The notes under the pieces are model-generated. The model was not told the DNA's origin. It saw only the letters and a program-made list of their open reading frames with translations, and searched no databases. Both the position numbers and the translations under genes were made by a program. From an uncultured Winogradskyella sp. (GTDB lineage Bacteria; Bacteroidota; Bacteroidia; Flavobacteriales; Flavobacteriaceae), in the NCBI GenBank assembly GCA_913055905.1, contig CAJXLB010000003.1, positions 124,001-188,000 of the forward strand: a stretch of DNA of 64,000 nt. The letters run 5' to 3'. Shown one piece after another: positions 25,486 through 32,862 of the stretch (position 1 is the stretch's first letter; every line of letters starts with the position of its first letter).

Positions 25486-25959
25486 TTACTGCTCACCTTT
25501 TAAAACCTTTAAATAAGCAGCGATCTGGCCTCTATGATAGGTCTCATGTTCCAAGACCTTACGCATAATAAACCACCAATAGGTCATTTGGTTTCCTTCG
25601 CTATCGTGTAAAACATCGTTGATTGTTTTATCATCGAACTCTGAAATTAAAGTCGATCTTTTTTTGCCATAGCGTTTTAAGGTTTGAAGCATCGTTTTGT
25701 AGGTGGAAGCATCGACATTAATAGGAACTTCATCAGAGCCCAGCTGCCATTTAAATTCTCTTGCGTTGGTCGTTGAAAGTTTAAAAAACAAATCATCAAC
25801 ATCGATAAGGTGCTGTACCAAGTGAGCAAAGCTCATGGCAGAATTATTTAATCGCCAATTCATAAATCCATCTGGAAGCTCTTTTAGTCTTTTAAGGGTC
25901 AATCCTCTTATTTGCTCTGATAAAAGAGCGAGTTCTTCTATTTTATTACCAGTAACCAT
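25486..25959 (-). CDS. DinB-family protein
   Basis: A 157-residue four-helix bundle protein of the DinB/YfiT-like superfamily. The metal-binding histidines are visible: one in SFAHLVQHLIDVD (about residues 45-57) and two in LEHETYHRGQ (about 136-145), the typical three-His site. Family members include thiol-dependent S-transferases and damage-induced proteins; the activity here is unknown. Its stop codon abuts that of the converging ArsC-like gene. Confidence 0.85.
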   Translation of the reverse strand: MVTGNKIEELALLSEQIRGLTLKRLKELPDGFMNWRLNNSAMSFAHLVQHLIDVDDLFFKLSTTNAREFKWQLGSDEVPINVDASTYKTMLQTLKRYGKKRSTLISEFDDKTINDVLHDSEGNQMTYWWFIMRKVLEHETYHRGQIAAYLKVLKGEQ

Positions 25960-26067
25960 AAGAATTTATTTTAAAACATTTAAACGTATAGGATTACGGC
26001 AAACTTCGCAATGACAGTCATCAGATTTAATATTTAGAATCAAAATTAAAAGTGTTAAAATAAACGC

Positions 26068-26087
26068 CTTTTCAATCCATTGAAAAG
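26068..26087. repeat. Perfect inverted repeat in the DUF4136 upstream region
   Basis: CTTTTCAA (26068-26075) and TTGAAAAG (26080-26087) flank TCCA. It may be an operator or a small hairpin. Apart from this and an 11-bp palindrome at 26011, the gap between the DinB and DUF4136 genes shows nothing clear. Confidence 0.4.
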
Positions 26088-26133
26088 TATTAACTTAGGC
26101 TTTAAATAACAGAAACCAATCGTCTTAAGTCAT

Positions 26134-26661
26134 AAAAAAAATATTTTTTTACTTACAGCCATCTTTTCTTTAGCCCTGTTATCGTGCTCATCATCAAAAG
26201 TAGTATCGGATTACGATGACACCATAAACTTTAGTGAATATAAAACATACGGATTTTCAAATAAGGCCAAGCAAATCCCTGTAGATGATATGGTAAAAAC
26301 CAGACTTTTAAACAGCATCTCTTCAAACCTAACCTCTAAGGGATTAACCGAGTCGCCTAATCCAGATTTACTTGTAGATTTAGCAATTAAAACAGAAAAG
26401 AAAAAGGACTACTCCAATACGAACGTAAATTTAAGTACGGTATGGGGTAAAAAATGGAGATTTCGCACAGGTGTTGGAAAACCCTATTCCAAACAAATCA
26501 ATTATACCGAAGGCACTTTAATCATCCATCTTGTAGATAGAGCAAAGGACGTGTTGGTATGGAAGGGCTCTGGCTCTGGCATTGTAAAGGAAGAAAGTCT
26601 AAAAAAGGAAAATATAGCAATGGGCATCAATAAGATATTGGAAAGTTATCCACCACAATAA
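26134..26661 (+). CDS. DUF4136 lipoprotein with a missing start codon
   Basis: From the first in-frame methionine (26290) this would be a 123-residue protein without a signal, but the same frame is open further upstream. It encodes KKNIFLLTAIFSLALLSC, a textbook lipoprotein signal, then SDYDDTINFSEYKTYGF, the usual start of DUF4136. The codon before this is CAT, and no ATG, GTG or TTG lies between it and the stop at 26107. Inserting one G after position 26133 would give ATG followed by AAA AAA AAT. The start codon therefore seems lost through a one-base deletion, or through a sequencing error in a run of eight A. The mature part otherwise looks intact. Position 26134 is the first codon after the expected ATG. 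Confidence 0.75.
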   Translation, partial: KKNIFLLTAIFSLALLSCSSSKVVSDYDDTINFSEYKTYGFSNKAKQIPVDDMVKTRLLNSISSNLTSKGLTESPNPDLLVDLAIKTEKKKDYSNTNVNLSTVWGKKWRFRTGVGKPYSKQINYTEGTLIIHLVDRAKDVLVWKGSGSGIVKEESLKKENIAMGINKILESYPPQ

Positions 26662-26688
26662 TTGATTTTCATTTCACTAACCATAAAA

Positions 26689-26717
26689 AAAAGACCATCA
26701 TGACGATGGTCTTTTAT
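26689..26717. terminator. Bidirectional intrinsic terminator
   Basis: A perfect 11-bp stem, AAAAGACCATC/GATGGTCTTTT (26689-26699 with 26705-26715), with a 5-base loop. A-rich and T-rich flanks serve both the plus-strand DUF4136 gene and the converging ndk gene. Confidence 0.88.
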
Positions 26718-26739
26718 TAGTTTATGTTTGTTTTCTTTT

Positions 26740-27159
26740 TTAGAACATTTCACGTCCCGAAAAATGAAAAGCACCTTCTATCAATGCATTTTCATCACTA
26801 TCACTGCCATGCACGGCATTTTCGCCAATAGATGCAGCATATAATTTACGGATAGTACCCTCAGCTGCCTCTGCAGGATTGGTAGCACCAATTAAGGTTC
26901 TAAAATCCTCTACAGCATTGTCTTTTTCCAATATTGCCGCCACAATTGGTCCTCGAGTCATATATTCTACCAACTCTGGAAAAAACGGACGCTCTTTGTG
27001 AATTGCATAAAACGTCTCAGCGTCTGCTTTAGTCATTTGCGTAAGCTTCATTGCTACGATTCTAAAACCTGAAGCGGTAATTTTTTCTAATATTGCGCCA
27101 ATGTGTCCCTTTTCAACAGCATCCGGCTTTAACATTGTAAATGTTCTGTTAGTTGCCAT
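26740..27159 (-). CDS. ndk: Nucleoside diphosphate kinase
   Basis: A 139-residue enzyme that transfers phosphate from ATP to other nucleoside diphosphates. The start at 27159 yields [18 protein letters not shown], the normal family N-terminus; the longer open frame would add 33 unrelated residues. The catalytic histidine lies in ENAVHGSDS (about residue 115), and [15 protein letters not shown] and [14 protein letters not shown] are standard motifs. It is divergent from nrnA with a 123-base shared promoter region. Confidence 0.96.
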   Translation of the reverse strand: MATNRTFTMLKPDAVEKGHIGAILEKITASGFRIVAMKLTQMTKADAETFYAIHKERPFFPELVEYMTRGPIVAAILEKDNAVEDFRTLIGATNPAEAAEGTIRKLYAASIGENAVHGSDSDENALIEGAFHFSGREMF

Positions 27160-27282
27160 GTAATTATTTTTAATTTTTTTAATCTTCGCCTTATATGGTC
27201 TGGCGAAATTCGATGCAAAAGTAATGTATTTCTTTAATTTATCAAGAGCTGTAAACATTAAAAAATTGTATCTTCGTCCACT

Positions 27283-28302
27283 ATGATTTTAGGACAAATA
27301 AGCGACATTAAACAAATTTTAAACAGCCCAAAGGATATTGTAATTGTGCCTCACAGAAATCCCGATGGAGATGCAATGGGATCATCCTTAGGACTATACC
27401 ACTTCCTTAACCAAAATGAGCATAACGTTGATGTTATTGCACCAAACGATTATCCAGAATTTTTAAAATGGCTTCCAGGCAATGATGTTGTTTTAAAATA
27501 CGAAGAGCAAATGTCCATATGCCAAGAAAAGATTGACAGGGCCGACCTCATTTTCACCCTAGATTTTAATGCTTTGCATCGTGCAGGAGACGAACTCGGA
27601 AAGGCCATAGAAACATCAAAGGCAGATAAAATAATGATAGATCATCACCAACAACCCGATGATTATGCTGCATTTACCTATTCGGATGTAAGTATGTCCT
27701 CTACTTGTGAGATGGTCTACAATTTTATTGAAATGCTGGACCAATTAGATAAAATTACTCCAGAGGTAGCTACTTGCCTATATACTGGAATTATGACAGA
27801 CACAGGCTCATTTCGTTTTCAATCTACCACAAGCAGGACCCATCGGGTTACGGCAGATCTTATGGACAAAGGCGCTGTGAATTTTCAAATTCATAATGCC
27901 GTATACGATACCAATTCCTATTCGCGTTTACAGCTTTTAGGAAGAGCCATGCAAAATCTAAAAGTGCTACCAGAATACAAAACCGCCTACATCACGTTAT
28001 CTCAAGAAGAGCTTGATACGTTTCAATTCAAAAAAGGAGATACAGAAGGTTTTGTTAATTACGGTCTATCTTTAAAGGATGTTATTTTTGCGGCAATTTT
28101 TATCGAAAACCAACAGGACGCCATAATTAAGGTCTCTCTAAGAAGCAAAGGGAATTTTTCTGTAAACGAGTTCTCAAGGGCTCATTTCAATGGTGGTGGT
28201 CATACAAATGCAGCTGGAGGGCGTTCGCATCTAACACTAAAAGAGACGGTTGATAAATTTATTAGTATCTTGCCTCATTATAAAGCGCAATTGTCCCAAT
28301 GA
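27283..28302 (+). CDS. nrnA: DHH-family oligoribonuclease / pAp phosphatase (NrnA-like)
   Basis: A 339-residue DHH/DHHA1 phosphoesterase that degrades short RNA fragments and 3'-phosphoadenosine 5'-phosphate. Metal motifs are visible: [12 protein letters not shown] (about 24-35), DFNALHR (about 98), and IDHHQQPD (about 118). The C-terminal DHHA1 domain ends with [12 protein letters not shown]. Flavobacteria commonly use NrnA in place of Orn. Its stop overlaps the gldI start by 4 bases. Confidence 0.92.
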   Translation: MILGQISDIKQILNSPKDIVIVPHRNPDGDAMGSSLGLYHFLNQNEHNVDVIAPNDYPEFLKWLPGNDVVLKYEEQMSICQEKIDRADLIFTLDFNALHRAGDELGKAIETSKADKIMIDHHQQPDDYAAFTYSDVSMSSTCEMVYNFIEMLDQLDKITPEVATCLYTGIMTDTGSFRFQSTTSRTHRVTADLMDKGAVNFQIHNAVYDTNSYSRLQLLGRAMQNLKVLPEYKTAYITLSQEELDTFQFKKGDTEGFVNYGLSLKDVIFAAIFIENQQDAIIKVSLRSKGNFSVNEFSRAHFNGGGHTNAAGGRSHLTLKETVDKFISILPHYKAQLSQ

Positions 28303-28835
28303 TTAAAAAGCTAATTACCTTACTGACTATTACAGCTGTCCTGTTTAGTTGTAAATCTCCTGAAGCTAGAATGCCAGAATCCGTGAAGACAGGATCGTTC
28401 CTAAAGGAATCTGCAGAACGCAATAAAAAACTTAATGCGAAGGAACAGGAGGAAATTGAAAAAATCATAGCCAATAATCCTGCCATAGATTATATAGCCT
28501 CTGAAAGCGGATTTTGGTATTTCTACACCAATAAAGTGGAAAAAGATTCGCTACAACCAGAGTTTGGAGATGTCATTGATTTCGATTTTAACGTTTCTAA
28601 TTTAAAAGGAGAAGAAATCTATGCTACTTCCAACAAGACGTATGTTATGGATAAAGAAGAATTGTTCACAGGTTTGCGAGAAGGATTAAAACTCATGAAG
28701 CCTAGTGAGCAAGTGACCTTTATTTTTCCTTCCCAAAAAGCCTTTGGTTATTATGGCGATGACAATAAAATAGGAACCAACATTCCGCTAATTTGCGAAG
28801 TAACCCTAAATACAATAATTAAAAACAATGATTAA
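28299..28835 (+). CDS. gldI: Gliding-associated FKBP-type prolyl isomerase lipoprotein GldI
   Basis: A 178-residue lipoprotein with signal ending at VLFSC (Cys18). After a helical linker (residues 30-60) it has an FKBP-type domain: FGDVIDFDFNVSNLKGEEIY, LFTGLREGLKLMKPSEQVTFIFPSQKAFGYYG and IPLICEVTL. GldI is a periplasmic folding factor needed for gliding motility in Flavobacterium johnsoniae. Its presence does not prove gliding, since many non-gliders keep it. It overlaps nrnA by 4 bases and the next isomerase gene by 8. Confidence 0.9.
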   Translation: MIKKLITLLTITAVLFSCKSPEARMPESVKTGSFLKESAERNKKLNAKEQEEIEKIIANNPAIDYIASESGFWYFYTNKVEKDSLQPEFGDVIDFDFNVSNLKGEEIYATSNKTYVMDKEELFTGLREGLKLMKPSEQVTFIFPSQKAFGYYGDDNKIGTNIPLICEVTLNTIIKNND

Positions 28836-30036
28836 AAGAACAATTTTATCAATTTGTATACTTGCGGCACTGTTAAGCAGTTCTTGCCAGGAACGTTATC
28901 CCGACCTAGAAGATGGTTTATACGCAGAAATTGTAACCAATAAAGGCACAATGGTCGCAGAACTTTATTACGACAAAGTCCCTGTTACCGTGGCTAACTT
29001 TGTGGCCTTGGCCGAAGGCAATCATCCTATGGTCGAAGAACAATATAAGGATAAGCCCTTTTTTGATAGCCTCACGTTTCATCGTGTCATCAACAATTTT
29101 ATGATTCAAGGTGGTGACCCAACAGGCACAGGTTCTGGGACACCAGGCTATAGGTTTGCGGCAGATTTTGATAAAGATTTAAAACATGATCAACCCGGAA
29201 TACTGTCCATGGCCAATGCTGGTGGCATAAATACCAATGGTAGCCAATTTTTCATTACCGAAGTCCCTTACCCTAGCTTAGACTTTTACGATGCCCAAGG
29301 CAATTTAAAGGCATGTGACCAGCCTGGAGTAAGCTGTCACTCTGTTTTTGGTAAGCTTGTGAAAGGAATAGAAGTGCAAGATTCGATTTCTAACGTGAAA
29401 GTTGTTAATCCTATGGCTAGAAACCATAAACCTGTTGAGGATGTCATAATGACCGAGGTTAATATTATAAGAAAAGGTAAGGACGCTAAACTTTTTGATG
29501 CTCCAAAAGTATTTGAAGAACAAATGCCTGAAGTTGAAGTTACGTTCAATACCTTAAGGGAAGAAGCGAAGCAAAAAGCTCAAGAATTGGCACAGCAAGC
29601 AAAAACAGAATGGCTTAAGAAAAATGAAGAGCTGGAAGGACGACGTATTGAATCGCCAACTGGAATGGCCATGATCTTTACGCACGAAGGCAACGGAGAA
29701 CAACCTAACTCATCACAACGTGTAAGTATTGATTGTGCAGGCTATTTTGAAAATGGCGAATTGTTTTGGACGACCTGGAAAGATGTAGCCCAAAAATATG
29801 GTAAGTACGACCAACGACAAGATGATGCAGGTCGCTATGCGCCATTTGATATGCCATACAATGAAACGGCAAGTTTAGTAGCGGGTTTCAGGGAAGCCAT
29901 GTTAAACATGAAAGTTGGTGATAAGGCTAGAGTTTTTATTCCTTATTATCTAGGTTACGGAGAAGCTGGAAGAGCTCCTGTGATTCCACCAAAAACCAAC
30001 CTTGTCTTCGATATAGAATTGGTAGGTATAAAATAA
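28828..30036 (+). CDS. Cyclophilin-FKBP double prolyl isomerase lipoprotein
   Basis: A 402-residue envelope protein with lipoprotein signal ending at LLSSSC (Cys20). Residues about 30-215 are a cyclophilin domain with FHRVINNFMIQGGDP, GILSMANAGGINTNGSQFFIT and HSVFGKLVKG. A Lys/Glu-rich helix (about 235-275) leads to an FKBP domain with LVAGFREAMLNMKVGDKARVFIPYYLGYGEAG and a final IELVGIK. Combining the two unrelated isomerase folds in one chain is uncommon outside this phylum. The gene overlaps gldI, so both folding factors are made together. Confidence 0.92.
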   Translation: MIKRTILSICILAALLSSSCQERYPDLEDGLYAEIVTNKGTMVAELYYDKVPVTVANFVALAEGNHPMVEEQYKDKPFFDSLTFHRVINNFMIQGGDPTGTGSGTPGYRFAADFDKDLKHDQPGILSMANAGGINTNGSQFFITEVPYPSLDFYDAQGNLKACDQPGVSCHSVFGKLVKGIEVQDSISNVKVVNPMARNHKPVEDVIMTEVNIIRKGKDAKLFDAPKVFEEQMPEVEVTFNTLREEAKQKAQELAQQAKTEWLKKNEELEGRRIESPTGMAMIFTHEGNGEQPNSSQRVSIDCAGYFENGELFWTTWKDVAQKYGKYDQRQDDAGRYAPFDMPYNETASLVAGFREAMLNMKVGDKARVFIPYYLGYGEAGRAPVIPPKTNLVFDIELVGIK

Positions 30037-30053
30037 GACCTTTAGTAATATTT

Positions 30054-30092
30054 AAAAAGCTGGTTAGTCAATAGATATAACCAGCTTTTTTT
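30054..30092. terminator. Intrinsic terminator between the isomerase and pepD genes
   Basis: A perfect 13-bp stem, AAAAAGCTGGTTA/TAACCAGCTTTTT (30054-30066 with 30078-30090), followed by T residues. It serves the isomerase gene and, read in reverse, pepD. Confidence 0.88.
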
Positions 30093-30094
30093 AT

Positions 30095-31558
30095 TTATGC
30101 TTCTGGAATATTTTTTAAGATCTCAAGAACAAATTCCCAGTATTTTTGAGCCGAAGAAATCTGCGCACGTTCATCTGGAGAATGTGCTCCTTTAATATTA
30201 GGTCCAAAGCTAATCATGTCCATCTCAGGATAATGCTGACCCAAAATACCGCATTCTAAACCTGCATGACAGGCAGCAACATGTGGCTCTTCCCCATTAT
30301 TTAAACGTTTGTAAATTGGGACTATGATTTTTAGAATTTCAGAGTCCATATTTGGTGCCCAGCCTGGATAATCACCTGAAAAAGTAACATCACACTCCAT
30401 AAGCTCAAAGGCCGCTTTTAAGGCGAAGGCCAGGTCCCATTTAGAGCTTTCAACAGAGCTTCTTGTTAAGCACCCTATTTTAATATTCCCATCTTTAACA
30501 ATTACCCGAGCAATATTGTTAGACGTTTCAACCAAATCTGGAATATCTGGACTCATTCTATAAACGCCATTGTGCGCTGTGTAGAGTGCTCGCGTCAATT
30601 GTTTTTGAATGGTAACAGGCAATAAGTTTGATGGTAATTCACATTCGGTACAAGAAATGACCATGTTTGGTTCCAAGGTTTTAAACTCATGCTTAATGGT
30701 CGTTGCCAGTTCATCAAATGCTGCTTTAAAATCAGCTATTTTAGACGTATCTACAATGACTACGGCCCTACTCTCTCGTGGAATAGCATTTCTTAAGCTT
30801 CCGCCATCTATCTCCGCAATACGCAATCCAAATTTATCATAACCACCATAAAGCAAACGATTCATTAGCTTGTTGGCATTGGCTAGTCCTTCATGTATTT
30901 GCATTCCAGAGTGTCCACCTTGAAGACCTTTGACGTCTATTACATAAGCTTGGGAAGTCCCTGGGATTCGTTCCACTGCATAACGGCGTGTCGCGGTAAT
31001 ATCTACACCTCCCGCACAGCCAACACCAATTTCATCGTCCTCCTCTGTATCAAGGTTCAGTAATATTTCACCTTTTAACAAGCCTCCTTTTAAACCCTTG
31101 GCACCTGTCATTCCAGTTTCCTCATCGATCGTAAATAGTGCCTCTAGAGGCGGGTGTGCTATGGAATCACTCTCTAGAATAGCCATGATGGTTGCCACAC
31201 CCAAACCATTATCTGCTCCAAGTGTGGTGCCTTTGGCTTTTACCCAATCACCATCTACAAACATGTCTATTCCCTGATTTTCAAAATCGAAAACAGTATC
31301 ATTGTTTTTTTGGTGTACCATATCCAAGTGGGACTGCATCACCACAGGTTTGCGGTTTTCCATTCCAGGTGAAGCAGGTTTTCTAATAATAACGTTACCT
31401 GTCTCATCCTCTATGGTTTCAAGTCCCAGACTTTTGCCAAAATCCTTCATGAATTTTATAACACGTTCTTCTTTTTTTGAGGGTCTTGGCACTGCATTTA
31501 AGTCGGCAAATTTATTCCACAGAACCTTAGGTTCTAATGCTCTTATGTCTGAGTTCAT
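30095..31558 (-). CDS. pepD: Aminoacyl-histidine dipeptidase (PepD)
   Basis: A 487-residue M20-family zinc peptidase that cleaves Xaa-His and other dipeptides. Metal and catalytic motifs are clear: MQSHLDMVHQK (about 74-84), GADNGLGVA (about 117-125) and FTIDEETGMTGAKG (about 145-158). HAGLECG near residue 439 supplies the late metal ligand. The length matches cytosolic PepD, and no signal peptide is seen. It is divergent from the DUF3810 gene. Confidence 0.94.
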   Translation of the reverse strand: MNSDIRALEPKVLWNKFADLNAVPRPSKKEERVIKFMKDFGKSLGLETIEDETGNVIIRKPASPGMENRKPVVMQSHLDMVHQKNNDTVFDFENQGIDMFVDGDWVKAKGTTLGADNGLGVATIMAILESDSIAHPPLEALFTIDEETGMTGAKGLKGGLLKGEILLNLDTEEDDEIGVGCAGGVDITATRRYAVERIPGTSQAYVIDVKGLQGGHSGMQIHEGLANANKLMNRLLYGGYDKFGLRIAEIDGGSLRNAIPRESRAVVIVDTSKIADFKAAFDELATTIKHEFKTLEPNMVISCTECELPSNLLPVTIQKQLTRALYTAHNGVYRMSPDIPDLVETSNNIARVIVKDGNIKIGCLTRSSVESSKWDLAFALKAAFELMECDVTFSGDYPGWAPNMDSEILKIIVPIYKRLNNGEEPHVAACHAGLECGILGQHYPEMDMISFGPNIKGAHSPDERAQISSAQKYWEFVLEILKNIPEA

Positions 31559-31699
31559 CTTGTAATTTTATTAGTTTATACAAAGTTACAAAACCACTTC
31601 CGTTCAGTGTAAAGACTTAAAAAGTATTCCAACAAAAATCCCAAGAAGTGCAATTCACTATTTTAATTTTCCTTAAACTTTTACCATAGGGTTTTTCTC

Positions 31700-31707
31700 T
31701 ATATTTG
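31700..31707 (+). promoter_or_regulatory. -7 box of the DUF3810 gene
   Basis: TATATTTG is a full match to TAnnTTTG, 7 bases before the start codon at 31715. The transcript would be almost leaderless. No clear -33 TTTG is found at the expected distance. Confidence 0.45.
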
Positions 31708-31714
31708 AACTTAA

Positions 31715-32779
31715 ATGAAACGTAACAGACTATTCTTAATCGCATTTCTTGGCATTCAGTTGATCGTAATTTACAGCCTTAAACGCGCTCCTGATGTCGT
31801 TGAAACGGTCTACAGTACTGCTGTTTATCCAATACTATCACAAGCTATGCGCTACGTTTTTGGTTGGATACCCTTTTCTGTAGGTGATATTTTCTATACC
31901 ATCGCTTCAGTCTATATTCTAAGATGGTTGGTTGTGAATAGGAGACGAATCTACAAGGATACCCTGAATTGGATTTTAGATATTACAGCGGTTTTCTCAG
32001 TTATTTATTTTGCATTTCATGTATTGTGGGCTTATAATTATTACAGACCGCCTCTGTACAAATCGTTGAATATTTCCGCGGATTACTCCACCGAAGCCTT
32101 ATTTGAATTTACCTCAAGACTTATAGATAAATCCAACCAAATTCACAATCAACTATCTCGAGAAGATTCAATAAAAATAGAACTCCCATACAGCAAAACA
32201 GACATCTTCAATTTAGCCAAGAATGGCTATGATAATCTTGAAAAAGCTTACCCTAAGTGGCATTATGCGCCTAAAAGCTTAAAAAAATCAATATATAGCT
32301 TACCGCTCACGTACATGGGTTTCTCCGGCTACCTCAACCCTTTTACGAACGAAGCCCAAGTAGACGGACTTTTACCTACTTATAAATTCCCAACCACAAC
32401 TTGTCACGAAATTGCGCATCAAATCGGTTATGCGGCAGAGAACGAAGCCAATTTTATAGGATGCCTAGCAGCCATTAATAATGACGACCTATACTTTAAG
32501 TATTCAGGATACACCTTTGCGTTGCGGTATTGCATTTATGAATTACATCGACGAAATGCCGACCTATATTATGAACTGCTTCCAAGAATTAACAAAGGTA
32601 TATTGGCCAACTACATGGAGGTGGAAGAATTTTGGAAGTCTTATGAAAATCCATTAGAACCTGTTTTTAAAACTACTTTTGATAGTTTCTTAAAAGCTAA
32701 TAATCAAGTTGATGGAATGAAAAGTTATAATTACGTCGTGGCGCTTCTGGTAAATTACTACAAGACCAACGCACTGTAA
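31715..32779 (+). CDS. DUF3810 membrane-anchored metalloprotease-like protein
   Basis: A 354-residue protein with three hydrophobic segments near the N-terminus (about 5-22, 45-65, 88-108), followed by a soluble domain. The domain contains TTCHEIAHQIGYAAENEANF (about 228-247): an HExxH zinc site and a downstream glutamate, as in zincin peptidases. Proteolytic activity has not been shown for DUF3810 as far as I know. The gene stands alone between pepD and the amidohydrolase pair. Confidence 0.85.
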   Translation: MKRNRLFLIAFLGIQLIVIYSLKRAPDVVETVYSTAVYPILSQAMRYVFGWIPFSVGDIFYTIASVYILRWLVVNRRRIYKDTLNWILDITAVFSVIYFAFHVLWAYNYYRPPLYKSLNISADYSTEALFEFTSRLIDKSNQIHNQLSREDSIKIELPYSKTDIFNLAKNGYDNLEKAYPKWHYAPKSLKKSIYSLPLTYMGFSGYLNPFTNEAQVDGLLPTYKFPTTTCHEIAHQIGYAAENEANFIGCLAAINNDDLYFKYSGYTFALRYCIYELHRRNADLYYELLPRINKGILANYMEVEEFWKSYENPLEPVFKTTFDSFLKANNQVDGMKSYNYVVALLVNYYKTNAL

Positions 32780-32862
32780 ACGTTAAAAAGTCTTAACAGG
32801 ACTCTAGCAAATGGCCTATATCCTTATCTTTAGGCATCAAATTTTAAACTAACCCTAATTTT

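Noticed and set aside
26011-26021. ATGACAGTCAT palindrome upstream of the DUF4136 gene as another Fnr-like site
   Set aside because: The half-sites are separated by one base rather than four, and no -7 box lies 36 bases away.
26701-26712. TGACGATGGTCT as a Fnr-like half-palindrome
   Set aside because: It is the loop and stem of the intrinsic terminator after the DUF4136 gene and is not upstream of any gene.
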